This document shows positions 7,212 to 12,918 of a stretch of DNA of 12,918 nucleotides, one piece after another. Under the pieces are notes generated by a model. That model ran no database searches and was not told the origin of the DNA. It saw only the letters and a list, made by a program, of their open reading frames with translations. Position numbers and translations under genes: made by a program. Where the stretch lies: contig DKBO01000046.1 of the NCBI GenBank assembly GCA_002448975.1, positions 1 through 12,918 on the forward strand. The letters are read 5' to 3'. Source of the stretch: Nitrospiraceae bacterium UBA6898 (GTDB lineage Bacteria; Nitrospirota; Thermodesulfovibrionia; Thermodesulfovibrionales; UBA6898). The first letter of the stretch is position 1, and the number at the start of each line of letters is the position of its first letter.

Positions 7212-8213
7212 ATGAACAGAAGGGAATTCATGATCGGCACGTCGGGGTTATTGCTGTCCATGCTTTCCGGCAGGAGTGAGACCGCGGCATACTCCGGAGA
7301 AAGGACATCCGCAGTGGATAGGGTATTCACGTCGAAGACCGCTCTTATAAGGACCTCAGACAGGAACGTCGGCGTCAGGAAAGCCATGGATCTTCTCGGG
7401 ATCAATCCGGTGAAAGGAAGGCAGGTCCTTCTCAAGCCGAACTTCAATACCGCTGACGCGTATCCCGGTTCCACGCACAACGACACGCTGGTCAATCTCA
7501 TCAGACAGTTGAAGGAGATGGGAGCAAAGACGATAACGGTCGGCGAGCGGAGCGGACCTTCGGCCACCGCGAAGGTGATGAAGGAAAAAGGCATCTCTGA
7601 GATATGCAGGGAACATACCGCCAGGCTCGTCAACTTTGAGGATCTTCCTGCGGATCAGTGGATACGGATCAGGCCGGAGAAGAGCCACTGGAACGATGGC
7701 TTTGATGTCGCGAAGCCCGTCCTGGATGCAGAATGCGTCGTCACGACCTGCTGCCTCAAGACGCACGGCTACGGCGGCGTTTTTACCATGTCTTTGAAAC
7801 TGTCGGTTGGTATGGTCCACAAGCGGAACATGACAGAGCTTCATTCGTCTTTCCGGTCCATGCGCAAGATGATTGCGGAGATTAACCAGGTCTATTCTCC
7901 GTCGTTGATCCTGCTCGACGCCATCGAGGCATTTGTCGACGGCGGACCCATGGAGGGCAAACGGAAGAGGGCGGACGTGATCGTCGCTGGAACAGACAGG
8001 ATCGCGATCGATGCTGTAGGTTGCGCGATCCTCAAGGACCTTGGCAGCAATGACGCGATCATGGGGAGAAAGATCTTCGAACAGGAGCAGATAGCCCGCG
8101 CTGTTGAACTCGGCCTCGGCGTGGGCAGGCCAGAAGATATCGAGATTGCCACCGGAGATGATGCAAGCAGAAAGTATGCTGACAAGCTGAAAGAGATACT
8201 TGCGCAGGGATAG
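7212..8213 (+). CDS. DUF362 domain protein with Tat signal peptide
   Basis: The product has 333 residues. It opens MNRREFMIGTSGLLLSML, a twin-arginine signal (Arg3-Arg4, Phe6, then a hydrophobic stretch), so it is predicted to be exported folded, which often means a cofactor is bound. The DUF362 domain spans about residues 44-315: QVLLKPNFNTADAYPGSTHN (71-90), CVVTTCCLKTHGYGGVFTMS (175-194) with Cys180-Cys181 and LKTHG, SLKLSVGMVHKRNM, LLDAIEAFVDGGPMEG (234-249), and the closing IAIDAVGCAILKDLG. Some DUF362 proteins carry a C-terminal ferredoxin domain; this one does not. Biochemical roles for the family are poorly known. The start is supported by GGGGA at 7200-7204 and by the RR motif directly after it. 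It is divergent from xseA and appears monocistronic. Confidence 0.9.
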   Translation: MNRREFMIGTSGLLLSMLSGRSETAAYSGERTSAVDRVFTSKTALIRTSDRNVGVRKAMDLLGINPVKGRQVLLKPNFNTADAYPGSTHNDTLVNLIRQLKEMGAKTITVGERSGPSATAKVMKEKGISEICREHTARLVNFEDLPADQWIRIRPEKSHWNDGFDVAKPVLDAECVVTTCCLKTHGYGGVFTMSLKLSVGMVHKRNMTELHSSFRSMRKMIAEINQVYSPSLILLDAIEAFVDGGPMEGKRKRADVIVAGTDRIAIDAVGCAILKDLGSNDAIMGRKIFEQEQIARAVELGLGVGRPEDIEIATGDDASRKYADKLKEILAQG

Positions 8214-8294
8214 GCTGCTAAGATGGGAAAGATATCGTCTAGTCCGGCCGCAGATATGCCTGCCAAGATAGAACGTACGCCTGCGACCTCCACC

Positions 8295-8312
8295 CCGAAC
8301 ACATAAGTTCGG
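8295..8312 (+). terminator. short stem-loop after the DUF362 gene
   Basis: CCGAAC (8295-8300) and GTTCGG (8307-8312) form a perfect 6-bp stem with a 6-nt loop, 81 nt past the DUF362 stop. No T-run follows on either strand, so this is at best a weak terminator. The rest of the 229-nt convergent gap (8214-8442) shows no gene or other feature. Confidence 0.2.
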
Positions 8313-8442
8313 TAATATGCAATCGTAAACTGTTTCTCTTGATTGTCGGTTATCGTTGACACTATTTTAGCAGGTTTCGTAGAACGTATTTCCCGATGAG
8401 GGCTCGCCGTGCCAAGCTCTGCGCGTCACTTCGAGTTGGCTG

Positions 8443-8706
8443 TCAGCCCTTCATCTTCAGCAGAAGGGCTGTATATTCCTCTTCCTTCTCTGTCCAGGCA
8501 CGCAGCGAGACGACGAGCCCGGACCACTTGCGAAAATCATCCGTGTCTGTGGTCATCTGACCGCTGCGAAGCCTTGCGGAAAAATCTTTCGTGGTGTATC
8601 CATACCGGCGTTCAAGACCAGCAAGGGCTCGCTTCACTTTCCGGACCTGACTGCCACAGACCGAAAGCTCCCGCGACAGCGATATGGTGTATTCGTCAGT
8701 ATACAT
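8443..8706 (-). CDS. small helical protein, antitoxin-like, function unknown
   Basis: The product has 87 residues. It begins MYTDEYTISLSRELSVCGSQ and continues with a helix of basic and acidic residues (VRKVKRALAGLERRYG). Then come YTTKDFSARLRSGQM, DTDDFRKWSGLVVSLRAW, and a final helix TEKEEEYTALLLKM. The arrangement (a helix ending in LExRYG, then a T/S-x-x-F motif, an FxxW motif and a terminal helix) recalls small bacterial and archaeal proteins that often sit next to a toxin-like partner. That likeness comes from memory and is not proven. No partner toxin is recognisable on either side. The start ATG has no good ribosome binding site, only a GGG motif close to it. A strong stem-loop lies 17 nt upstream, between this gene and the transporter unit. 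The coding potential looks real from the balanced composition. Confidence 0.6.
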   Translation of the reverse strand: MYTDEYTISLSRELSVCGSQVRKVKRALAGLERRYGYTTKDFSARLRSGQMTTDTDDFRKWSGLVVSLRAWTEKEEEYTALLLKMKG

Positions 8707-8723
8707 AGCCCAGTTCGATGAAG

Positions 8724-8757
8724 CGGGCGCGGGAAGATGTCGATCTTACCGCGCCCG
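8724..8757 (-). terminator. strong GC-rich stem-loop closing the transporter unit
   Basis: CGGGCGCGG (8724-8732) pairs perfectly with CCGCGCCCG (8749-8757). Inside it, after one G-A mismatch, AAGAT (8734-8738) pairs with ATCTT (8743-8747) around a GTCG loop. The 14 pairs make the most stable fold seen in the window. It starts 14 nt after the stop of the 53-residue gene in the minus direction. No U-run follows on either strand, so it may act as a 3' boundary or RNA-stability element rather than a classical terminator. Confidence 0.5.
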
Positions 8758-8771
8758 AATGGTCCAGAGAA

Positions 8772-8933
8772 TCAGTGACCTGCCGGGAAAAATGTATAGC
8801 TTATCCAGACCAGGAACCCCAGCAGCACCGTACCTAATATAAGACTGTAGCTGATGAGCTTCTTCTCGACGGGAAGAAGCGGTTCGTACTCCATTTTTTT
8901 CAGTTCTTCAGCCAATTTGGGTTCTTCTGCCAT
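8772..8933 (-). CDS. 53-residue single-helix membrane microprotein
   Basis: The frame runs from ATG 8931-8933 to TGA 8772-8774. A full AAGGAGG site (8939-8945) lies 5 nt upstream, the strongest ribosome binding site in the window, so translation is very likely. The N-terminal half is charged and probably amphipathic (MAEEPKLAEELKKMEYEPLL, then PVEKK). One membrane helix covers about residues 28-49 (SYSLILGTVLLGFLVWISYT), and the tail is PAGH. It lies 29 nt downstream of the YeiH-type transporter gene on the same strand and ends just before a strong stem-loop. It is therefore probably co-transcribed and may be a small accessory subunit or regulator of that transporter. I recognise no family. 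The charged N-terminus is probably cytosolic. Confidence 0.8.
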   Translation of the reverse strand: MAEEPKLAEELKKMEYEPLLPVEKKLISYSLILGTVLLGFLVWISYTFFPAGH

Positions 8934-8962
8934 ATATTCCTCCTTGTTTCGTTATGTCGTCA

Positions 8963-10708
8963 TTATCCGGTGACAATCGGCGGCTTCACTCCATGGAAGA
9001 ATATCCATGAGATAACCAGGCCGATCCAAATGATGAACCCGAAGAGACAGAGTACATAGACGGCTGCGAGTTTGCCAATCCCTTCTTCCCAGAGCTTCTT
9101 AAAGTTCGAGACCACTCCGATCGTGAAAAAAGTGAGCACGAAGAACATTACCCGGAAGGAGTTGCTCGCACTGGTGGCTGTCTTGGCATCCGCAATGGTC
9201 TTCTTCGGCATCTTGATCTGGTCAGACAGGCCCTTGACCTTTTCCTTGCTTGCTGCAATCTTTTCGTTCAAGGCCGCAAGGGCAGCCGGGTCCGTGGCCG
9301 ACGGCAGCTGTTTTTCGGCCATGGTTATCTCATCCTTCAGTATGCCAATTTCCTTTTCGACCGGCTGGACAGCCTTGCTTGCCGGCAGGCAGATCACCAG
9401 GAGCAGGAAGAAGGTGATCGCATAGCCAAGCACGAACTTCGGGAACCTGTTCCAGATCTCTCCTGCGCCGACCTTCTGGCCGGGCTTGCACTCTATCTTC
9501 GCGCACCAGATGTAGGCCAGGATGAAGGCCCAGACGCCGATGAAGATATCGATGAAGAGCTTCACCGTAGTTGCGGTCATCGTGATCCAGCCATCCTTGT
9601 AATTGATGCCTTCCATGGCCATGGCCTTTGCCCGTACCAGCGCGTCAGTGACCGCGCCGCTTGCCACTGCAGCGCCGTCAGTCTTAACGGCCAGCCCCAT
9701 CCATGCACCTGCTACGAGCGGCTCTTTCCAGAGTGCTGTCTGGGCCATGAACGGCAGGACGATCAGTTCGATGACCGCGAAGATGACGACCAGGGAGGAG
9801 ACCATGATCGGGACGATCGGCCTTGCCCTGATGGCACCGCCCGTAGCGATGGCAGCCGAAACTCCGCAGATGGATATGCCCGAGGCGAGGGGGGCCGCCC
9901 ATTCCCTGCTGAACTTGAAGTATTTTCTTGCGATGAAGTAGACGAGCGCCCAGTAGATGAGATAGGCCTCCACAATGGCACAGAGACCCCGGAACATTAC
10001 CGCTGTAGCAAGACCAAGGGATTCAGCCGCCTTAACCCCGAGTAGACCTCCCATCAGTACGATTGCGGTCTTGATGTAGAGTTCAGGCCTGATCGCCTCC
10101 TTCAGGGATTCGGCAAACTTGGGGAAGAAGTTCCCTACTGCAAGTCCCGCCAGAAGCGCGACGATGAACCCTGCCTCGCCGGTCAGTTTCAGGGACCATG
10201 GCACCCCTGACTTAGCCGCATTCGTGGCTGCGATATAGGCGTAATGGCCAACCAGCCAGCAGCCGTAGCTGATCCAGAAGACGATTGTAAAGCCTATGAC
10301 GAATCTGCCGATATTGGCCCGCATGGCAGCGGCCCCCACGGTCATGACGAGCAGCATGAAGAGGTAGGTCATCACAAGGGACATGAACCCCGAGACCCCC
10401 TTCTTCTCGTAGGTGTCGCCTACCTTAACTGTTGTTATGTCTTCCGTGACCGTGATCTCTTCTTCCTTGCCGTCCGCCTTCTTGAGGGTCAGTTTCTTGC
10501 CGTCGATCTTCGTAATCTCGCCCTTTACGCCCACATAACTCTTGGAAACCGGCGACATTGCTTTCGAAACGTCTTTCCACTCCTTGGTCGAGATGCCCCA
10601 GCCAAGGATGTCCCCTCCTGCAAACACGAAAAGCGAGAGGATAAAGATGAAACTCCCCAGCCATAAGGACAACCAGTCCTCGCTAATCCCTAGTTTTTTT
10701 TCCTCCAT
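8963..10708 (-). CDS. enlarged YeiH-type putative sulfate exporter family membrane protein
   Basis: The product has 581 residues, against about 330-350 for typical YeiH/PF03601 proteins. The core carries family marks: TGEAGFIVALLAGLAVGNFF (176-195), then PELYIKTAIVLMGGLLGVKA, the signature ASGISICGVSAAIATGGAIR (275-294), and WMGLAVKTDGAAVASGAV (336-353). Two additions explain the size. The first is an N-terminal helix (about 12-34) followed by a soluble segment at about 57-103 (VGVKGEITKIDGKKLTLKKA, beta-rich, OB-like in look). The second is a charged coiled-coil insert at about 445-515 before the last two helices. The protein has 10 or more predicted membrane segments. Substrate is unproven; the family name reflects genetic links to sulfate or sulfur compounds in other bacteria. 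Start 10708 is chosen because GGAGGT (10716-10721) lies 7 nt upstream; the frame extends to 10738 without such a site. It probably forms an operon with the 53-residue gene. Confidence 0.88.
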   Translation of the reverse strand: MEEKKLGISEDWLSLWLGSFIFILSLFVFAGGDILGWGISTKEWKDVSKAMSPVSKSYVGVKGEITKIDGKKLTLKKADGKEEEITVTEDITTVKVGDTYEKKGVSGFMSLVMTYLFMLLVMTVGAAAMRANIGRFVIGFTIVFWISYGCWLVGHYAYIAATNAAKSGVPWSLKLTGEAGFIVALLAGLAVGNFFPKFAESLKEAIRPELYIKTAIVLMGGLLGVKAAESLGLATAVMFRGLCAIVEAYLIYWALVYFIARKYFKFSREWAAPLASGISICGVSAAIATGGAIRARPIVPIMVSSLVVIFAVIELIVLPFMAQTALWKEPLVAGAWMGLAVKTDGAAVASGAVTDALVRAKAMAMEGINYKDGWITMTATTVKLFIDIFIGVWAFILAYIWCAKIECKPGQKVGAGEIWNRFPKFVLGYAITFFLLLVICLPASKAVQPVEKEIGILKDEITMAEKQLPSATDPAALAALNEKIAASKEKVKGLSDQIKMPKKTIADAKTATSASNSFRVMFFVLTFFTIGVVSNFKKLWEEGIGKLAAVYVLCLFGFIIWIGLVISWIFFHGVKPPIVTG

Positions 10709-10753
10709 GCTGCATACCTCCCGGACATACAAAGCCATCCATTATTATGAGCC

Positions 10754-10776
10754 TGTCAGAAGCGGCAGGCCGCCCT
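10754..10776 (-). promoter_or_regulatory. leader element, copy 2 (upstream of transporter gene)
   Basis: This 23-nt stretch shares CGGCAGGCCGCCCT and flanking bases with 5158-5179, with one substitution and one indel. In minus-strand RNA, GGGCGG (10775-10770) can pair with CCGCUU (10765-10760) around the same CCUG loop. The base that differs between copies (C here, U there) keeps pairing with G. An upstream CCGCC (10804-10800) could pair with GGCGG (10774-10770) instead, enclosing the palindrome CTGTACAG (10791-10798). A further GCCTG/CAGGC repeat (10751-10755, 10766-10770) exists only in this copy. It lies 45 nt before the start codon within a leader of about 130 nt. Confidence 0.5.
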
Positions 10777-10845
10777 TTGATGCGTGCAGACTGTACAGAG
10801 GCGGTTAATCTCGTTCTCACCCCCTTTGCGAATTCATCTGTAATT

Positions 10846-10874
10846 CTTATAGGACATTTTGAGGAGATTTGCAA
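10846..10874 (-). promoter_or_regulatory. sigma-70-type promoter of the transporter unit
   Basis: On the minus strand, TTGCAA (10874-10869) and TATAAG (10851-10846) are separated by exactly 17 nt. They match the -35 consensus at 4 of 6 and the -10 consensus at 5 of 6 positions. Transcription would begin near 10839, giving an untranslated leader of about 130 nt before the ATG at 10708. The remaining sequence from 10875 to 10995, between this promoter and the end of the peptidase gene, is AT-rich and shows nothing else that I can support, including no terminator for the peptidase unit. Confidence 0.6.
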
Positions 10875-10995
10875 TGGATTTCTTGGAGATAAACTTAGAA
10901 TGTGAAATATTCCTGATAAACAAGGCTATCACGGTCTGGTATCGACACAATTAATGTAACGTATGAAATGGCTCCCTCTGGTGTTGCCGCTCTTC

Positions 10996-11859
10996 TCAGA
11001 TAGTGACGAGGGCCCGATAGACACCTTTGATAAGTTCATCGAGCCGGTCATAATCAAGGGTCTCGGGGGTGTCACCGGAATCATGGTAATTGGGGTTCCG
11101 GTAAAATGCCGTGTCGGTGATCATGAACGCGGGATATCCGAACTTCCAGTAGTTCCGGTGGTCCGAGAAATCAACGCCGGGGATGATCGAAAAGCCGTTC
11201 AGGGACTCGACAGGGATCGTGGAGATCGTTGAATACGCGGCCTTCACCCTGCTGGAGAAATGGCGTGAAGAGAAATTGCCGACAAAGGCGATGAAATGCC
11301 CCTGGTTCGGATAGGCGAGTTTGAAGAGCGACGACGGATAGTACTGGCAACCTTTTTCGTCACAGTAGTAGCCGAGCATCTCGAGCGAGATCATGCCTTG
11401 CACCTTTACACCCTGATCGTGCAGGCTCTTTGCATGGATATAGCTGCCCATATGTTTAGTCATATAGGCAGGCGGCTCTTCAAGGCAGAAGGCAGCAAAC
11501 CGGACCGTCCGCAGCAGCGGTGTCCTGCGGGTCAGCCGGGCAAGCTCAAGGAGGCCTGCAACGCCGCTTGCGTTGTCATCTGCCCCCGGAGTTCCCTCTG
11601 CACTGTCGTAATGTGCTCCGATGATGAGGATGTCCTCCCGGGACGGATCCGTCCCCTTCACCTCGGTCAGGATGTTGCAGTAGGCATTGCCCCGGTAGGT
11701 GAAACCCTGCCGTCCTGTCGCACATCCGGAGGACCTCAGGCGGTGTTCAATAAAGGCGGCAGCCAGAGCGAGCTTGTCGAGATCTTTATAGCAGCGCTGC
11801 CCGAGCTCACGGGCCAGATAATTGACCGTTTCGATGATATTCTGCTTTATGTCATCCAT
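10996..11859 (-). CDS. M28-family zinc aminopeptidase-like protein
   Basis: The product has 287 residues and no signal peptide, so it is predicted to be cytosolic. The M28 two-zinc site is visible: IIGAHYDS (His83, Asp85), TPGADDNASGVAGLLELARL (bridging Asp at 94), FCLEEPPA with the Glu127-Glu128 catalytic and ligand pair, ISLEMLGYY with Glu160 at the ligand position usually Asp or Glu, and NPNYHDSGDTPETLDY with His259. The block DFSDHRNYWKFGYPAFMITD (230-249) is also typical. Relatives release N-terminal residues from peptides, though some M28 members have other amide substrates. The substrate here cannot be told from sequence. The ATG overlaps the stop of the upstream sigma-54 activator by 8 nt, and no independent ribosome binding site is clear, so translation is probably coupled. 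Confidence 0.92.
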   Translation of the reverse strand: MDDIKQNIIETVNYLARELGQRCYKDLDKLALAAAFIEHRLRSSGCATGRQGFTYRGNAYCNILTEVKGTDPSREDILIIGAHYDSAEGTPGADDNASGVAGLLELARLTRRTPLLRTVRFAAFCLEEPPAYMTKHMGSYIHAKSLHDQGVKVQGMISLEMLGYYCDEKGCQYYPSSLFKLAYPNQGHFIAFVGNFSSRHFSSRVKAAYSTISTIPVESLNGFSIIPGVDFSDHRNYWKFGYPAFMITDTAFYRNPNYHDSGDTPETLDYDRLDELIKGVYRALVTI

Positions 11860-12918
11860 GGATCAGCTTTTTTCGGAGCGTCAGCCTGCTGATACCGAGC
11901 AGCCGCGCCGCTTCTGACTGATTTTCCCTGGCATGCGCCAGCACAGAGGAGAAAAGGGCTTTATCAACTTCCTGATGGACTCTGTCATAAATGTTCCGCT
12001 CTCGTATTTCGAGCGCATGCTTCACATAGGAGATGACCGAAGGAGCGAGAGAATCAGCTGTATCAGCACGCTCTGCAGAAACAGCATGACTGCCGAGTTC
12101 CCTGAGCTCATGCGATGTCAGATACGGTGTCTTGGTGAGGGCGAGTGCAGAGCGGATCGTGTTTTCCAGTTCGCGGATATTTCCGGGCCAGACATGAGAG
12201 ACGAGCCGCATCAGGAACTGCTGCGTAAACCCATGTATCTGCCGCGGGGAGGTATGCTTGTATCGGTTCAGGAAGAACTGAACGAGCGGCAGGATGTCCT
12301 TCCTGCGTTCCCGCAGCGGCGGGATATGGATCGTCGTTACGCTGAGCCGGTGGTAGAGGTCTTCCCGGAAGGCGCCCTGTTTGACCATCAACGCAAGGTC
12401 CCGGTTCGTTGCCGAGAGAACACGCACATTGACCTGAATCTCCCGCGTGCTTCCCAGCGGATAGAATGCCTGTGTCTGGAGAAAGCGGAGAAGCTTTGCC
12501 TGGAGCGGCAACGGGAGTTCGCCGATCTCATCAAAGAAAACAGACCCCTCATCAGCTATCCTGAGCATGCCTTCTTTTGCAGCCACTGCGCCGGTAAACG
12601 ATCCCTTTTCAAACCCGAACAGCTCAGACTCCAGAAGTGTCTCGGGCACGGCGGCACAGTTGACCACGACAAAGGGTTTGCCGAAGCGCGACGACAGCTG
12701 TGCTATGGACTCGGCAATGAGTTCCTTGCCCGTGCCGGTCTCACCGGTGATCAGCACCGGAGCGTCCACCTGCGAGAGGCGTGCCAGTTTCTTACAGACG
12801 TCCATGATGATGGGCGAGTGGCCGACGATCGCACAGGTCGGCGTCGGGGGCAATGGCGAGATCGGGATGTTGTCCCTGATCTCCTCGCTGAACTCCTGCA
12901 GTTCCTGAAGGACGCTGC
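11852..12918 (-). CDS. sigma-54-dependent transcriptional activator (N-terminus outside window)
   Basis: The frame is open to the right edge, giving 354 visible residues. The visible part starts in a linker helix (LQELQEFSEEIRDNIPISPL). The AAA+ domain follows, with GHSPIIMDVCKKL, Walker A GETGTGKE (about 58-65), NCAAVPETLLESELFGFEKG, GSFTGA at about 105-110, Walker B SVFFDEIGELPLPLQAKLLR (about 125-144), SATNRDL, REDLYHRLSV and WPGNIRELENTIRSA. A C-terminal Fis-type helix-turn-helix (NQSEAARLLGISRLTLRKKL, about 332-351) binds upstream DNA sites. Such NtrC-family proteins use ATP to open promoters held by RNA polymerase with sigma-54. The sigma-54 contact loop reads GSFTGA, not the usual GAFTGA. 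The missing N-terminal domain (receiver, PAS, GAF or other) would define the signal. A TTG at 12853 is in frame but lies inside the conserved protein and is not a credible start. It forms an operon with the M28 peptidase gene. Confidence 0.93.
   Translation of the reverse strand, partial: SVLQELQEFSEEIRDNIPISPLPPTPTCAIVGHSPIIMDVCKKLARLSQVDAPVLITGETGTGKELIAESIAQLSSRFGKPFVVVNCAAVPETLLESELFGFEKGSFTGAVAAKEGMLRIADEGSVFFDEIGELPLPLQAKLLRFLQTQAFYPLGSTREIQVNVRVLSATNRDLALMVKQGAFREDLYHRLSVTTIHIPPLRERRKDILPLVQFFLNRYKHTSPRQIHGFTQQFLMRLVSHVWPGNIRELENTIRSALALTKTPYLTSHELRELGSHAVSAERADTADSLAPSVISYVKHALEIRERNIYDRVHQEVDKALFSSVLAHARENQSEAARLLGISRLTLRKKLIHG

Noticed and set aside
7892..8362. Open minus-strand frame partly outside the DUF362 gene
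   Set aside because: It starts at GTG without a ribosome binding site and most of it is antisense to a conserved protein, so it is a shadow frame.
8851..8882. Hammerhead-ribozyme-like CTGATGAG followed by a perfect 7-bp stem (8859-8865 with 8873-8879)
   Set aside because: The required GAAA after stem II is absent, and the sequence is explained as antisense to the coding sequence of the 53-residue protein.
10709..10738. Upstream ATG adding 10 residues to the transporter
   Set aside because: The ATG at 10708 has a GGAGGT site at ideal distance; the upstream ATG has none, and the extension would encode the ribosome binding site itself.

Overview
The window looks like ordinary chromosomal sequence of a Gram-negative, diderm bacterium of moderate GC. 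Supporting this are an AsmA-like envelope protein with an OmpA-like tail, a Tat-exported DUF362 protein, a secreted SYLF protein, a sigma-54 activator and sigma-70-type promoters. The gene mix and protein style suggest Nitrospirota or Desulfobacterota, but this is an impression; no rRNA, tRNA or marker gene settles it.

Left part (1-4555): the end of a DUF4197 gene runs 9 nt ahead of a 1226-residue AsmA/DUF748-type envelope protein, apparently one operon on the + strand. A small membrane-protein reading frame with no convincing start follows. A minus-strand hairpin then marks the convergent junction with a minus-strand SYLF/Ysc84 lipid-binding protein (4556-5122). About 400 nt upstream of that gene hold no recognisable gene.

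Middle (5633-8213): xseA and xseB, the two subunits of exodeoxyribonuclease VII, lie on the minus strand with a 44-nt overlap. xseA is divergent, across only 69 nt, from a + strand DUF362 gene with a twin-arginine signal.

Right part (8443-10874): a minus-strand unit encodes an enlarged YeiH-type (putative sulfate exporter family) membrane protein and, 29 nt downstream, a 53-residue single-helix membrane microprotein. A 9-bp GC-rich hairpin closes the unit. Beyond it is an 87-residue protein that resembles small antitoxin-like helical proteins. The transporter has the best sigma-70 promoter in the window and a leader of about 130 nt. That leader carries a 23-nt element found again (21 of 23 positions, one indel) ahead of the SYLF gene 5.6 kb away. 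This pair of leader elements is the most unusual signal here and could mean shared control of an envelope lipid-binding protein and an anion-transporter-like protein.

Right edge (10996-12918): a sigma-54-dependent transcriptional activator, whose N-terminal sensory part lies outside the window, overlaps by 8 nt a cytosolic-looking M28 zinc aminopeptidase.

No CRISPR array, insertion sequence, tRNA or prophage gene is visible. No wholly new multi-gene system is evident. The enlarged transporter with its microprotein and the duplicated leader element are the best candidates for something undescribed.
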